Shown here one piece after another: positions 1-6,007 of a stretch of DNA of 46,224 nucleotides; the first letter of the stretch is position 1; each line of letters opens with the position of its first letter. The notes beneath the pieces are model-generated. The model was not told the DNA's origin. It saw only the letters and a program-made list of their open reading frames with translations, and did no database searches. The DNA lies in IMG/VR virus record IMGVR_UViG_3300047496_000116, positions 1-46,224 of that record; one strand, 5' to 3'. Source of the stretch: a virus. Position numbers and translations under genes: made by a program.

Positions 1-163
1 CAGCCGCAGACGCAGCCGCATACGCCGCAGCCGCAGACGCAGACGCATACGCATACGCAGCCACAGCCGCAGACGCAGCCACAGCCGCAGACGCAGACGC
101 AGCCGCATCAAAAAAACGTGATGAACGCTTAGCGGCTCATTGTGAACACGCTGTACAAGTGCT
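1..163. repeat. Terminal overlap, left copy
   Basis: These 163 bases recur at the right end of the window (46056-46224). The two copies are identical except that the right copy carries one extra 6-base unit (GCAGCC class) inside the alanine-codon repeat. The reading frame is continuous across the join, so this is either the overlap of a circular assembly or a terminal redundancy. The length difference means either real variation in repeat number or an unresolved repeat. Confidence 0.9.
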
Positions 164-212
164 AATTAGCATGAATACACCTGGTTCTAAATTTCTTAAG
201 GAGATTGAATAA
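1..212 (+). CDS. Alanine-rich repeat protein, C-terminal part (rest at 45149-46224)
   Basis: The frame is open from base 1 with no start codon. It continues the gene that begins at 45149 and runs off the right edge. Joined, the product is about 374 residues. This part encodes the last Ala/Asp/Tyr/Thr repeats, then a 34-residue charged tail beginning SKKRDERLAAH and ending KFLKEIE. The TAA stop at 210-212 overlaps the ATG of the next gene (TAATG), which supports translational coupling and confirms this frame. The product is described under the 45149 entry. Confidence 0.85.
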   Translation, partial: AADAAAYAAAADADAYAYAATAADAATAADADAAASKKRDERLAAHCEHAVQVLISMNTPGSKFLKEIE

Positions 213-538
213 TGGCTGACCGCTTCCAACAAGCCACGGCCACGCGCCCATTTAAGTGTGAAGACTGCAAAAACCCTGTTAATGAGGGTGATGAGTTTTT
301 CTGGGATAGCCAGCGCAAGGTAGGCCCTAAACAGATATCAGCTCGCGTATGCCCTGATTGTAAAGAGACTAACAGCGACGACGGCATCACGGCGCTCGCC
401 AAAAGCTCTATTTTTAGTCGAGTAAGCCAATCACCCACGGGTAATGATTTAGCCGCCTTAAAAGAGCAGCTAGCCACTCAGGGTAAACAAATAGCAGAAA
501 TAGTTAAATGGATTAAGGAGAATAATCATGACAGTTAA
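212..538 (+). CDS. Small zinc-ribbon protein with C-terminal coiled coil
   Basis: A 108-residue protein of unknown function. It has two CxxC pairs (CEDC near residue 16 and CPDC near residue 48), typical of a zinc ribbon that binds nucleic acid or protein. The last 30 residues (LAALKEQLATQGKQIAEIV) have heptad spacing and probably form a short coiled coil for self-association. The ATG overlaps the stop of the alanine-rich gene (TAATG), with AAGGAG about 10 bases upstream. The 3' end overlaps the start of the next gene by 11 bases. It belongs to a plus-strand run of small genes. The coding call is firm; the role is not known. Confidence 0.8.
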   Translation: MADRFQQATATRPFKCEDCKNPVNEGDEFFWDSQRKVGPKQISARVCPDCKETNSDDGITALAKSSIFSRVSQSPTGNDLAALKEQLATQGKQIAEIVKWIKENNHDS

Positions 539-1175
539 AACAGAGATGATAGTCACAATGGCCGATATAAGGGCTCTTGGCCCTTGTTATAACCCTAATA
601 AATACGCTAATGACAACTGGAAAGGCTCACCTGTAAAGATATTACAGCACCCTTGCATACCTGCTGAGGATAAACTATGGCTTGTCTTAAAGCTCAAATG
701 TGTACCTGATAGAACTAAGCGATTGTTTGCTGTATGGTGCGCCAGACAAGCTTTAGCCCTTGTTAAATCACCAGACCCCTGCTCCATTGCCGCTGTTGAT
801 ACAGCCGAGCGCTATGCTAATGGAGAATGTGGAATAGAAGAATTAACGGCAGCCTACAAAGAAGGTAGCGCTGCTGCTGCTGCTGCTGCTGATGCTGCTG
901 CTGATGCTGCTTCTGCTGCTGCTGCTGATGCTGCTGCTGCTGCTGCTGATGCTGCTTCTGCTTCTGCTGCTGCTTATGCTGCTGCTGCTGCTGCTGCTGC
1001 TGATGCTGATGCTGATGCTGCTTATGCTGCTGCTGCTGCTGCTGCTGCTGATGCTGATGCTGATGCTGATGCTGATGCTGCTTCTGCTTCTGCTGCTGCT
1101 TCTGCTGCTCGCCAAAAGGCTCGCGCGGCCCAGGTAAAACAACTAACCAAAATGCTTAAGGAGCAACAATCATGA
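528..1175 (+). CDS. Imm5-like protein with long alanine-rich tail
   Basis: A 215-residue protein in two parts. Residues 1-110 form a folded domain containing DKLWLVLKLK, RLFAVWCARQAL, PDPCSIAAVDTAERYANG and EELTAAYKEG. From memory this pattern matches the Imm5-type putative immunity family, which is common in phages and in polymorphic-toxin loci. Residues 115-194 are almost only Ala, with Asp, Ser and Tyr, encoded by GCT, GAT, TCT and TAT. A basic tail follows (RQKARAAQVKQLTKML). The tail probably forms long helices. The start follows AAGGAG. The family assignment is a sequence impression only; whether it gives immunity to anything is unknown. A second alanine-rich gene lies just upstream across the circular join. 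Confidence 0.75.
   Translation: MTVKTEMIVTMADIRALGPCYNPNKYANDNWKGSPVKILQHPCIPAEDKLWLVLKLKCVPDRTKRLFAVWCARQALALVKSPDPCSIAAVDTAERYANGECGIEELTAAYKEGSAAAAAAADAAADAASAAAADAAAAAADAASASAAAYAAAAAAAADADADAAYAAAAAAAADADADADADAASASAAASAARQKARAAQVKQLTKMLKEQQS
870..1109 (+). repeat. GCT-based trinucleotide repeat tract
   Basis: Eighty consecutive codons drawn from GCT, GAT, TCT and TAT. The tract encodes the alanine-rich tail of the 528-1175 gene. It is open in several other frames and gives poly-Leu and poly-Ser shadow translations. Such a tract is prone to in-frame slippage. Confidence 0.95.
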
Positions 1176-1279
1176 CAGTCACGTTTCCCAGCTTGGCCAC
1201 CAGAAGTACCTACTACACTCGATGATGAGGTTTATTAAAAGACCGCTTAGGACCATACGATATTAATCAGGATGTTTAG
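1171..1279 (+). pseudogene. Probable frameshifted remnant of a small gene
   Basis: The ATG at 1171 opens MTVTFP in a context (TTAAGGAG then AATCATGACAGT) nearly identical to that before the gene at 528. The frame stops after 17 codons. Protein-like fragments continue in the other two frames: PPEVPTTLDDEV, then LLKDRLGPYDINQDV ending at TAG 1277-1279. The last fragment resembles RDLGPYDEPDD in the gene at 1865. Two frame changes in 100 bases suggest a decayed gene or a recombination scar. Confidence 0.4.
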
Positions 1280-1287
1280 CATACCAA

Positions 1288-1317
1288 TTGTACAAACTGC
1301 AAATAATGTGGTATTGT
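1288..1317 (+). promoter_or_regulatory. Candidate promoter with extended -10
   Basis: TTGTAC (1288-1293), an 18-base spacer, then TATTGT (1312-1317) preceded by TGG. This lies just upstream of the gene at 1346. The site is flanked by a 10-base direct repeat, CATACCAATT, at 1280-1289 and 1323-1332. The TGGTATTGT core also occurs upstream of recT. Confidence 0.4.
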
Positions 1318-1345
1318 ACACACATACCAATTAGGAGATTGACCG

Positions 1346-1606
1346 ATGGCCATACCAGCGTTTTTATCTGATGTTGCATATAACAGAATTAAATCAGCAC
1401 GAGAAACAGGATTTAAGGAGTATGATACGTACTGGAAGTCTCAAGGTAAAAATTATCAAATAGCAAGTTGCTACGATTGTGGGCGCCGTACAAAGCACGA
1501 ACCAGGAACCTACCACAAGTACGACCCTCGCTGTCGTTTCTGTACTGCTGATTCCTACGCGCAAATGGAAGCCGAAAAATTATCTGAACAAATGGGGGTC
1601 TGTTAA
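1346..1606 (+). CDS. Small zinc-finger protein
   Basis: An 86-residue hypothetical protein. CYDC (near residue 42) and CRFC (near residue 63) form a likely zinc site. A helical N-terminus with RIKSARETGFKEYDTYWK precedes it. The ATG follows TTAGGAG with 8 bases between. It is the first gene after a candidate promoter at 1288 and is followed directly by the gene at 1607. No family was recognised; a small regulatory or host-binding protein is a reasonable guess. Confidence 0.7.
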   Translation: MAIPAFLSDVAYNRIKSARETGFKEYDTYWKSQGKNYQIASCYDCGRRTKHEPGTYHKYDPRCRFCTADSYAQMEAEKLSEQMGVC

Positions 1607-1864
1607 GTGGTGAATGGTAACCCCGATAAATATCAGGTTGTTCTCAGGCATCGCAATAGCGATTGGTACAAAAAAGTGTGGATACCAGCCATTAGCGCAT
1701 CATTAGGAGGGTATCCTCACTTAATCAAGCATTGTGGGGAATTGTATGAGTATGATAGAAGCTGGCAATTAGAAGGTTTACCCTGTTACGTTCGCATAAG
1801 AAGCTGGCCGGCGTTTACTACATCAGCCAATGTAGACATTTGGCGATTGATAGAGGATGAATAA
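1607..1864 (+). CDS. Hypothetical small protein
   Basis: An 85-residue protein starting at GTG 1607, or at a second GTG three bases later. It is rich in aromatic residues (YKKVWIPAISASLGGYP, YEYDRSWQLEG) and looks like a compact beta fold. It begins one base after the stop of the previous gene and ends beside the next start, so it is part of the same operon. There is no strong Shine-Dalgarno site, which suggests coupled translation. Function unknown. Confidence 0.55.
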   Translation: MVNGNPDKYQVVLRHRNSDWYKKVWIPAISASLGGYPHLIKHCGELYEYDRSWQLEGLPCYVRIRSWPAFTTSANVDIWRLIEDE

Positions 1865-2206
1865 TTGAAAGAACAAGAAGATTTAGAAAGAAGAATAATC
1901 AGCAATCTTCCCAACCGCTTCGCTTATGACTTATGGCGAAAACAAGAAGCCACAAATTACCTATTTTCTCTACTAGAGGACCAGCAAATGAGTAACATAC
2001 CAGAGCCGCATATGCGCGACCTTGGCCCATATGATGAGCCGGACGACTGTGAGCATAACAAGGTACGCTTACTTGGTAGCCACCTACACGCCGATGGCGG
2101 TTACACCCTTTGGATTAAGTGTGATGTTTGCGGCGCCACTAAGGAGGTAATAAAAAACATTTGGGATGACAAGGACTGCTTAGATGATTGGAGTGAACCA
2201 GAATGA
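1865..2206 (+). CDS. Hypothetical protein with CxxC motif
   Basis: The frame opens at TTG 1865 and encodes 113 residues. An ATG at 1988, preceded by GAGGA seven bases away, would give a 73-residue form (MSNIPEPHMRDLGPYDEPDD). Both starts have a fair ribosome site. The C-terminal half contains a Cys/His-rich segment (DDCEHN then CDVCGA), compatible with zinc binding. It overlaps the next gene by 4 bases (ATGA). The real start is uncertain; the C-terminal half is secure as coding. Function unknown. Confidence 0.6.
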   Translation: MKEQEDLERRIISNLPNRFAYDLWRKQEATNYLFSLLEDQQMSNIPEPHMRDLGPYDEPDDCEHNKVRLLGSHLHADGGYTLWIKCDVCGATKEVIKNIWDDKDCLDDWSEPE

Positions 2207-2394
2207 GAAACGCTTACTTAATGGATTTTAGCCCGGTATCAGATCCGGTGTTCGATACTTATGTCAAGGAGATGCAATTTGAAGACTGCGCTAATGGTCA
2301 TTGTGTTCATGGCCACGATACAGACAGTGGATGCCCGGTGGCAATTCAAGCATACGAGACCCTTATTTCATTGCAAGAAGGAGACACACAATAA
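2203..2394 (+). CDS. Small Cys/His-rich hypothetical protein
   Basis: A 63-residue protein starting at ATG 2203, overlapping the previous stop (ATGA). The centre holds Cys and His residues (CANGHCVHGHDTDSGCP), which could bind a metal. It is acidic overall. It lies in the same run of small accessory genes and has no recognised family. Confidence 0.6.
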   Translation: MRNAYLMDFSPVSDPVFDTYVKEMQFEDCANGHCVHGHDTDSGCPVAIQAYETLISLQEGDTQ

Positions 2395-2422
2395 ACCAAA
2401 AAAACCAGAATATTTAGACCGG

Positions 2423-2488
2423 ATGTGGGGCAGCAACTATCATCAGGTGTATAATTTTGAAACAAAACAATGGGAGTATGATAAATGA
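2423..2488 (+). CDS. Possible very short ORF before the 2485 gene
   Basis: Between the stop at 2394 and the start at 2485 there is an open frame ending EYDK. The first in-frame ATG, at 2423, gives 21 residues (MWGSNYHQVYNFETKQWEYD then K). The stop overlaps the next ATG (ATGA), which fits a coupled gene. No good ribosome site precedes 2423, although an AAGGAG lies at 2380. The true start could lie further upstream in frame. Low confidence. Confidence 0.25.
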   Translation: MWGSNYHQVYNFETKQWEYDK

Positions 2489-2940
2489 CAATTCAAGAGA
2501 AACAAAAACCCATTTGGGAGACAGAGGGAGACGAAAAGCAGTTTGAATACAAAGAGCTTCAATGCTTTATTTGGCGCCATAAATTAGGTTGCGGGCACTT
2601 GTGCGGGTACGTGGAAGTAAAACCCAATCATCCTTGGTATAAGCAAAATTATAACTACCTTGATATCACCGTCCATGGTGGCATCACCTTTGGTGATACT
2701 TTCCATGATGGTCGCTTTGATGGTAAATGGTTCTTAGGTTTTGATTGTGCGCACGCTGGTGACTTGTTACCAATCAGCCGTAATTCAAACATCTTTAGAG
2801 ATTTAGCCATTGGATTTGGTGCTGACGGTGGAGATTACGATGCCATGCGCGATGGTTACGAAACTTATAAAGACATGGCTTTTGTGGAAAAGGAGATACA
2901 CAAATTAGCGGACCAGATACTAAAGGCGGTTGAGGTTTAA
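2485..2940 (+). CDS. Conserved phage hypothetical protein (WHGK/CAHAGD type)
   Basis: A 151-residue protein resembling a family often seen in phages and prophages. Its hallmarks are GYVEVKPNHPWY, DITVHGGITFGD and WFLGFDCAHAGD. The Cys and His in CAHAGD and the preceding VHGG look like conserved functional positions, but no activity is known to me. It is the last plus-strand gene of this block and converges with the SNF2-type helicase gene. The two stop codons overlap (2937-2940), leaving no room for a normal terminator. Confidence 0.75.
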   Translation: MTIQEKQKPIWETEGDEKQFEYKELQCFIWRHKLGCGHLCGYVEVKPNHPWYKQNYNYLDITVHGGITFGDTFHDGRFDGKWFLGFDCAHAGDLLPISRNSNIFRDLAIGFGADGGDYDAMRDGYETYKDMAFVEKEIHKLADQILKAVEV

Positions 2941-4724
2941 GCAGCTAATTTAGCCATCAGGATATCTAACAGCGGCGCTGACTCTTCATGAGCGGCGCCG
3001 TCTGTAGTTTGGCCACAAATAAGGCCCTTGGAATCAATCAAGCCAAGTATGTCATGCTCAATCGTCTCTTGCCCTACTATGATATGGTTCATAGTCGGTT
3101 CATCCTGGCCCATGCGATAGATACGGCCCTCCCACTGTCTCATATGCGCGTCAGTCCAGGGTAGCTCTAATGTGAGGCAGTTAGATGCTGCTGTGAGTGT
3201 GTGGCCGGTGCCGATAGGTGAGCTGCCAGCGCTGGTGCCCATGGCACCGATTAACATCTGTATCTCTGGGTTGCTCTGGAATAGGCTAACGGACATTTGG
3301 CGCTCTTGTGGCGACATGTCGCTAGTCACGCATACAGCATCAGGGTAGCGCTTCCTAAGAGCCTCTATGATGTTCTGGTGCACTGCTGATACTACTATCT
3401 TCTCACCAGACTCAATGAAGTCATCCAGCCATTGTAAGGCAGCCTTGAGCTTGCCCCTGGCAGCTATGTCTCTTAGTGCGCCGATACGTATCATAGCTTC
3501 TGCCCTCATGGCCCGGGCTGCTTTGTCGTTAGCGTGCTCCTGTATGGCAGCTTCACGCTCAATCTCGGATAGCCCTTTTATAGCCTGTTGAAACTTATCA
3601 TCGTTGCGGGCCTTCTCTTCGGCCTTCTCGCGCACCCAAGCTATTAGCTGGTCTTCTGCATACTGATATTCTTTGCGGTTATCTATTGGCACCGGCACGA
3701 TGTTACGGCTAAACGGTGGCAGCTCTAATCTGACATCCTTCTTTGTCCGGCGCAGATAGAACGATGAGCGCATACGCTCATTAAGCTCTAATAGATTGTG
3801 AGCGCCGGCATTGGGGTTGAACTTATTCTTGGGCGATGAGCAGTAGCGCTTCATGAAATAGCTATAGCCGCCCATGTCTTGCAGGCGGTCTAGTATGGCC
3901 AACAAAGGCGCTAGCTCGGACGGCCTGTTAGTCACTGGCGTGCCTGTTATGCCTATGCGATACGTGCGCCCTTGGGCTAGCTTCTTAACTGCTTTCGTGC
4001 GCTGTGCTTGCCCGTTCTTACATGCGTGCATCTCATCAAAGATGATAGTCTCAAACGGGTGAGCCATTAGCGCTTCTGCTAGCGGTGTAAGATTGACATT
4101 TTTCTTTTCTGGTGTCTCCCATCCGGCAGCAAGTAAGTCATAATTGACTATGCAGACATCGGCCATGGCAATACTGAGAGGTTTAAACTTTGAGTCAAGA
4201 ACAACAAAGACCTTACCCGGAAGGCAGCGCTCTCCTTCCTGCTTCCACCAATATTTCAGAGATGCAGGACAGATTATTAGAGCTGGGTAAACCGCTGCGC
4301 CCTTATGCAATAGTGCAAGCGCTTGAGAAGTTTTACCTAGTCCCATTTCATCTGCCAGTAATACTCTCTTGGCCCGTAGCATGTACTCAACTCCGGCCTT
4401 CTGATATGGATGAAGCTCCAATCCAAATCCCTGAAAGTCTAGCGAAGACTCTGTGGCCTTACTTAGACGAACGCGGTCTGCTGCTTCTGCAATCAGATAG
4501 CGTCCTCGCTCTGCTGCTTGAGCCGTCCAAGTAAGCTTTATGGCTGATAGATGCTGGACGTGCAGCGGTAGCGCTGGCACACGCCAACACGGCTCTGACT
4601 TAGTTGGTCGTTTAATGCCGCCAATCTTCTCTACCTTGACAATAGTGTCGTCGTCTAAGCCAAAGGCCCTGAAGACATGGCCGTCATAGTCTAATAGGTT
4701 CTTGTAGCGGTCGAAGATACTCAC
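2937..4724 (-). CDS. SNF2-family (SMARCAL1-like) DNA helicase/translocase
   Basis: A 595-residue superfamily 2 ATPase. Visible motifs are the Q-like HPYQKAG at 105-111, Walker A DEMGLGKT at 125-132, the NYDLL region near 195, motif II DEMH at 230-233, motif III TGTP at 260-263, and motif VI QWEGRIYRMGQ near 535. RxxRxGQ-type motif VI with DEMGLGKT points to the SNF2 group, so it should move on double-stranded DNA and remodel forks or displace proteins. The GTG start overlaps the previous stop (GTGA). It is the last gene of the recT-led operon, so it probably acts in phage replication or recombination. A long insert near 360-410 is rich in Glu and Lys and likely helical. Confidence 0.9.
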   Translation of the reverse strand: MSIFDRYKNLLDYDGHVFRAFGLDDDTIVKVEKIGGIKRPTKSEPCWRVPALPLHVQHLSAIKLTWTAQAAERGRYLIAEAADRVRLSKATESSLDFQGFGLELHPYQKAGVEYMLRAKRVLLADEMGLGKTSQALALLHKGAAVYPALIICPASLKYWWKQEGERCLPGKVFVVLDSKFKPLSIAMADVCIVNYDLLAAGWETPEKKNVNLTPLAEALMAHPFETIIFDEMHACKNGQAQRTKAVKKLAQGRTYRIGITGTPVTNRPSELAPLLAILDRLQDMGGYSYFMKRYCSSPKNKFNPNAGAHNLLELNERMRSSFYLRRTKKDVRLELPPFSRNIVPVPIDNRKEYQYAEDQLIAWVREKAEEKARNDDKFQQAIKGLSEIEREAAIQEHANDKAARAMRAEAMIRIGALRDIAARGKLKAALQWLDDFIESGEKIVVSAVHQNIIEALRKRYPDAVCVTSDMSPQERQMSVSLFQSNPEIQMLIGAMGTSAGSSPIGTGHTLTAASNCLTLELPWTDAHMRQWEGRIYRMGQDEPTMNHIIVGQETIEHDILGLIDSKGLICGQTTDGAAHEESAPLLDILMAKLAA

Positions 4725-4987
4725 TGATAAATCAACTCCACTTCGTAGTTCTCAGCACAGCAACTTTGGTCTTCAATCTCTTCTTCTGACGTGCCCTCGG
4801 CTCGCTCAAAAAACAGGTGATGATTGCAATTGCAAGAGTAATTACCCTCTTCCCACATCCAATCAATGTAGTATTCAGGGGTGTAGCCGTCTTTGGCTTC
4901 TTCTTCACTGACTGTAGAAGCCCAATCAAAGTCAATGATATGCGTTTTCCCATCGGCTTTACGGGTTATCTTTGCTTTGTACTGCAC
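4721..4987 (-). CDS. Hypothetical acidic protein with Cys/His motifs
   Basis: An 88-residue acidic protein starting at GTG 4987, inside the end of the previous gene. GGGAG lies about 10 bases upstream. It contains CNCNHH and a later SCC, suggesting metal binding. TEYYIDW-like aromatic segments occur mid-protein. Its stop overlaps the GTG of the helicase gene, so the two are probably translated together. Function unknown. Confidence 0.6.
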   Translation of the reverse strand: MQYKAKITRKADGKTHIIDFDWASTVSEEEAKDGYTPEYYIDWMWEEGNYSCNCNHHLFFERAEGTSEEEIEDQSCCAENYEVELIYQ

Positions 4988-5168
4988 GTTGTGTCATCTC
5001 CCAAAACTTATTAACCGGACCATTAGGTGTGGATATAATTATCTTCATCGGTGCAACAGAGGGACAAATCTCTTCCATGTGGTTAAGCGCATCAATCATG
5101 CGTAAGTCTTCCATGAGTAAGCACCACTTCCAAAATGGCATACTTTTAGGGTCCGGTGGGTCAATCAT
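4959..5168 (-). CDS. Hypothetical small protein
   Basis: A 69-residue protein (MIDPPDPKSMPFWKWC start). It overlaps its upstream neighbour by 8 bases and the next gene by 29 bases. A predicted strand-turn-strand segment (MKIIISTPNGPVNKF) is followed by a helix. It is part of the replication operon. No family recognised. Confidence 0.55.
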   Translation of the reverse strand: MIDPPDPKSMPFWKWCLLMEDLRMIDALNHMEEICPSVAPMKIIISTPNGPVNKFWEMTQRAVQSKDNP

Positions 5169-5430
5169 TTTTGATATCCTTCATCGGCCAATTGGTGATT
5201 AAATTAGGCTCACAGCTCAGCTTCTTTTGAAACTTAAATATTTCTGCATCTATCTTTTCATCAGCACTAGGCTTGGCACCGAGAATGACAATCTGGTTTC
5301 TGTATCTAGCCAGCTTGCGGCGATACAGAATTGATAGATTACGCCAATCCTCTTCCCGTTTATCCACCTTTGGGCTGTACTCTCTCAATTCACCACAACA
5401 TTCACAACTATCACTACAACAAGCCATCAT
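5161..5430 (-). CDS. Hypothetical protein with Cys-rich N-terminus
   Basis: An 89-residue protein that begins with a dense Cys cluster (CCSDSCECCGE at 4-14), probably a small metal site. A basic helical stretch follows (LSILYRRKLARYRNQIV). The ATG overlaps the stop of the upstream RHH gene (ATGA). A nucleic-acid-binding role is plausible from the charge pattern, but this is inference. Confidence 0.6.
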   Translation of the reverse strand: MMACCSDSCECCGELREYSPKVDKREEDWRNLSILYRRKLARYRNQIVILGAKPSADEKIDAEIFKFQKKLSCEPNLITNWPMKDIKND

Positions 5431-5645
5431 GCCCTCTTTGCTATTCTGCTAAACAGCGATGTGTTAGTCTTTGGCTTATTATACTCTGCTTCCCAAGCAT
5501 CCAAGTAAGGCACGATGGCTTCGGCAGCAATACTTGACACACTTCTATTCTCAAGCTGAGATATCTTGTTGATTAGCTCTCTGTGATGGTCTGACAGCCC
5601 TACGGCTATCTGTGTGCGCGGTCTTGGTCCTCTATACTTTCTCAT
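5427..5645 (-). CDS. Ribbon-helix-helix type DNA-binding protein
   Basis: A 72-residue basic protein with the RHH pattern: a short strand (RTQIAVGLS, residues 10-18), helix A (HHRELINKISQLEN) and helix B (SVSSIAAEAIVPYLDAW). RHH proteins of this size dimerise and bind short operators, and usually repress transcription. It sits inside the replication operon downstream of the helicase gene and overlaps both neighbours by 4 bases. It may tune expression of the operon. Its target is not identifiable here. Confidence 0.7.
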   Translation of the reverse strand: MRKYRGPRPRTQIAVGLSDHHRELINKISQLENRSVSSIAAEAIVPYLDAWEAEYNKPKTNTSLFSRIAKRA

Positions 5646-6007
5646 GATTGTTTCTCCTTCAATCTATCAAACATTGATTTTTTCTTTGGTGGCTCTGGTG
5701 GTGCCATCAATTCCCGTAAAGGGATGAATAGCGCCTTTGCAAACTCATACGATAGTTGCGTGTCATCAAATCCCATACTATGCTCTGTCGCTTGCATGAC
5801 TATCAAGCAGTCATCAGCCCATGGCACTTCTAACACTCTGGTGTTTTCGGCCACGGCTCCAGCTTGCTCATACTGTTTGCCGTGCCACTTAAGTAGCTTC
5901 TCCCAAAACTGTTCCCTAGTCTTGCCAGAAGTAACCCTTTCTTTGGTCAGTATCTCCTTGCACTGTTCCTTCGTCCACACCTTCTGTGAAGATTGACTCA
6001 AGCTCAT
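5642..6007 (-). CDS. Hypothetical protein, possible replication accessory factor
   Basis: I place the start at ATG 6007 (MSLSQSSQKVW), preceded by a GGGGGAAA Shine-Dalgarno-like run, giving 121 residues. An in-frame upstream start at 6043 is possible. The N-terminal 92 bases overlap the end of the DnaB-type helicase gene in another frame. The helical N-terminal half (KEQCKEILTKE, REQFWEKLLKWHGKQ) is followed by a Pro-rich linker and a basic tail ending MFDRLKEKQ. The position after the helicase hints at a loader or accessory role, but no motif proves it. Confidence 0.55.
   Translation of the reverse strand: MSLSQSSQKVWTKEQCKEILTKERVTSGKTREQFWEKLLKWHGKQYEQAGAVAENTRVLEVPWADDCLIVMQATEHSMGFDDTQLSYEFAKALFIPLRELMAPPEPPKKKSMFDRLKEKQS

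Noticed and set aside
843-1142. Poly-Ser (minus) and poly-Leu/Met (plus) frames in the GCT tract
   Set aside because: Shadow frames of the trinucleotide repeat; the 528-1175 frame has a start, ribosome site and non-repeat domains.
4190-4534. Plus-strand frame of 114 codons opposite the SNF2-type helicase
   Set aside because: Lies entirely antisense to conserved helicase motifs and has no ribosome site.
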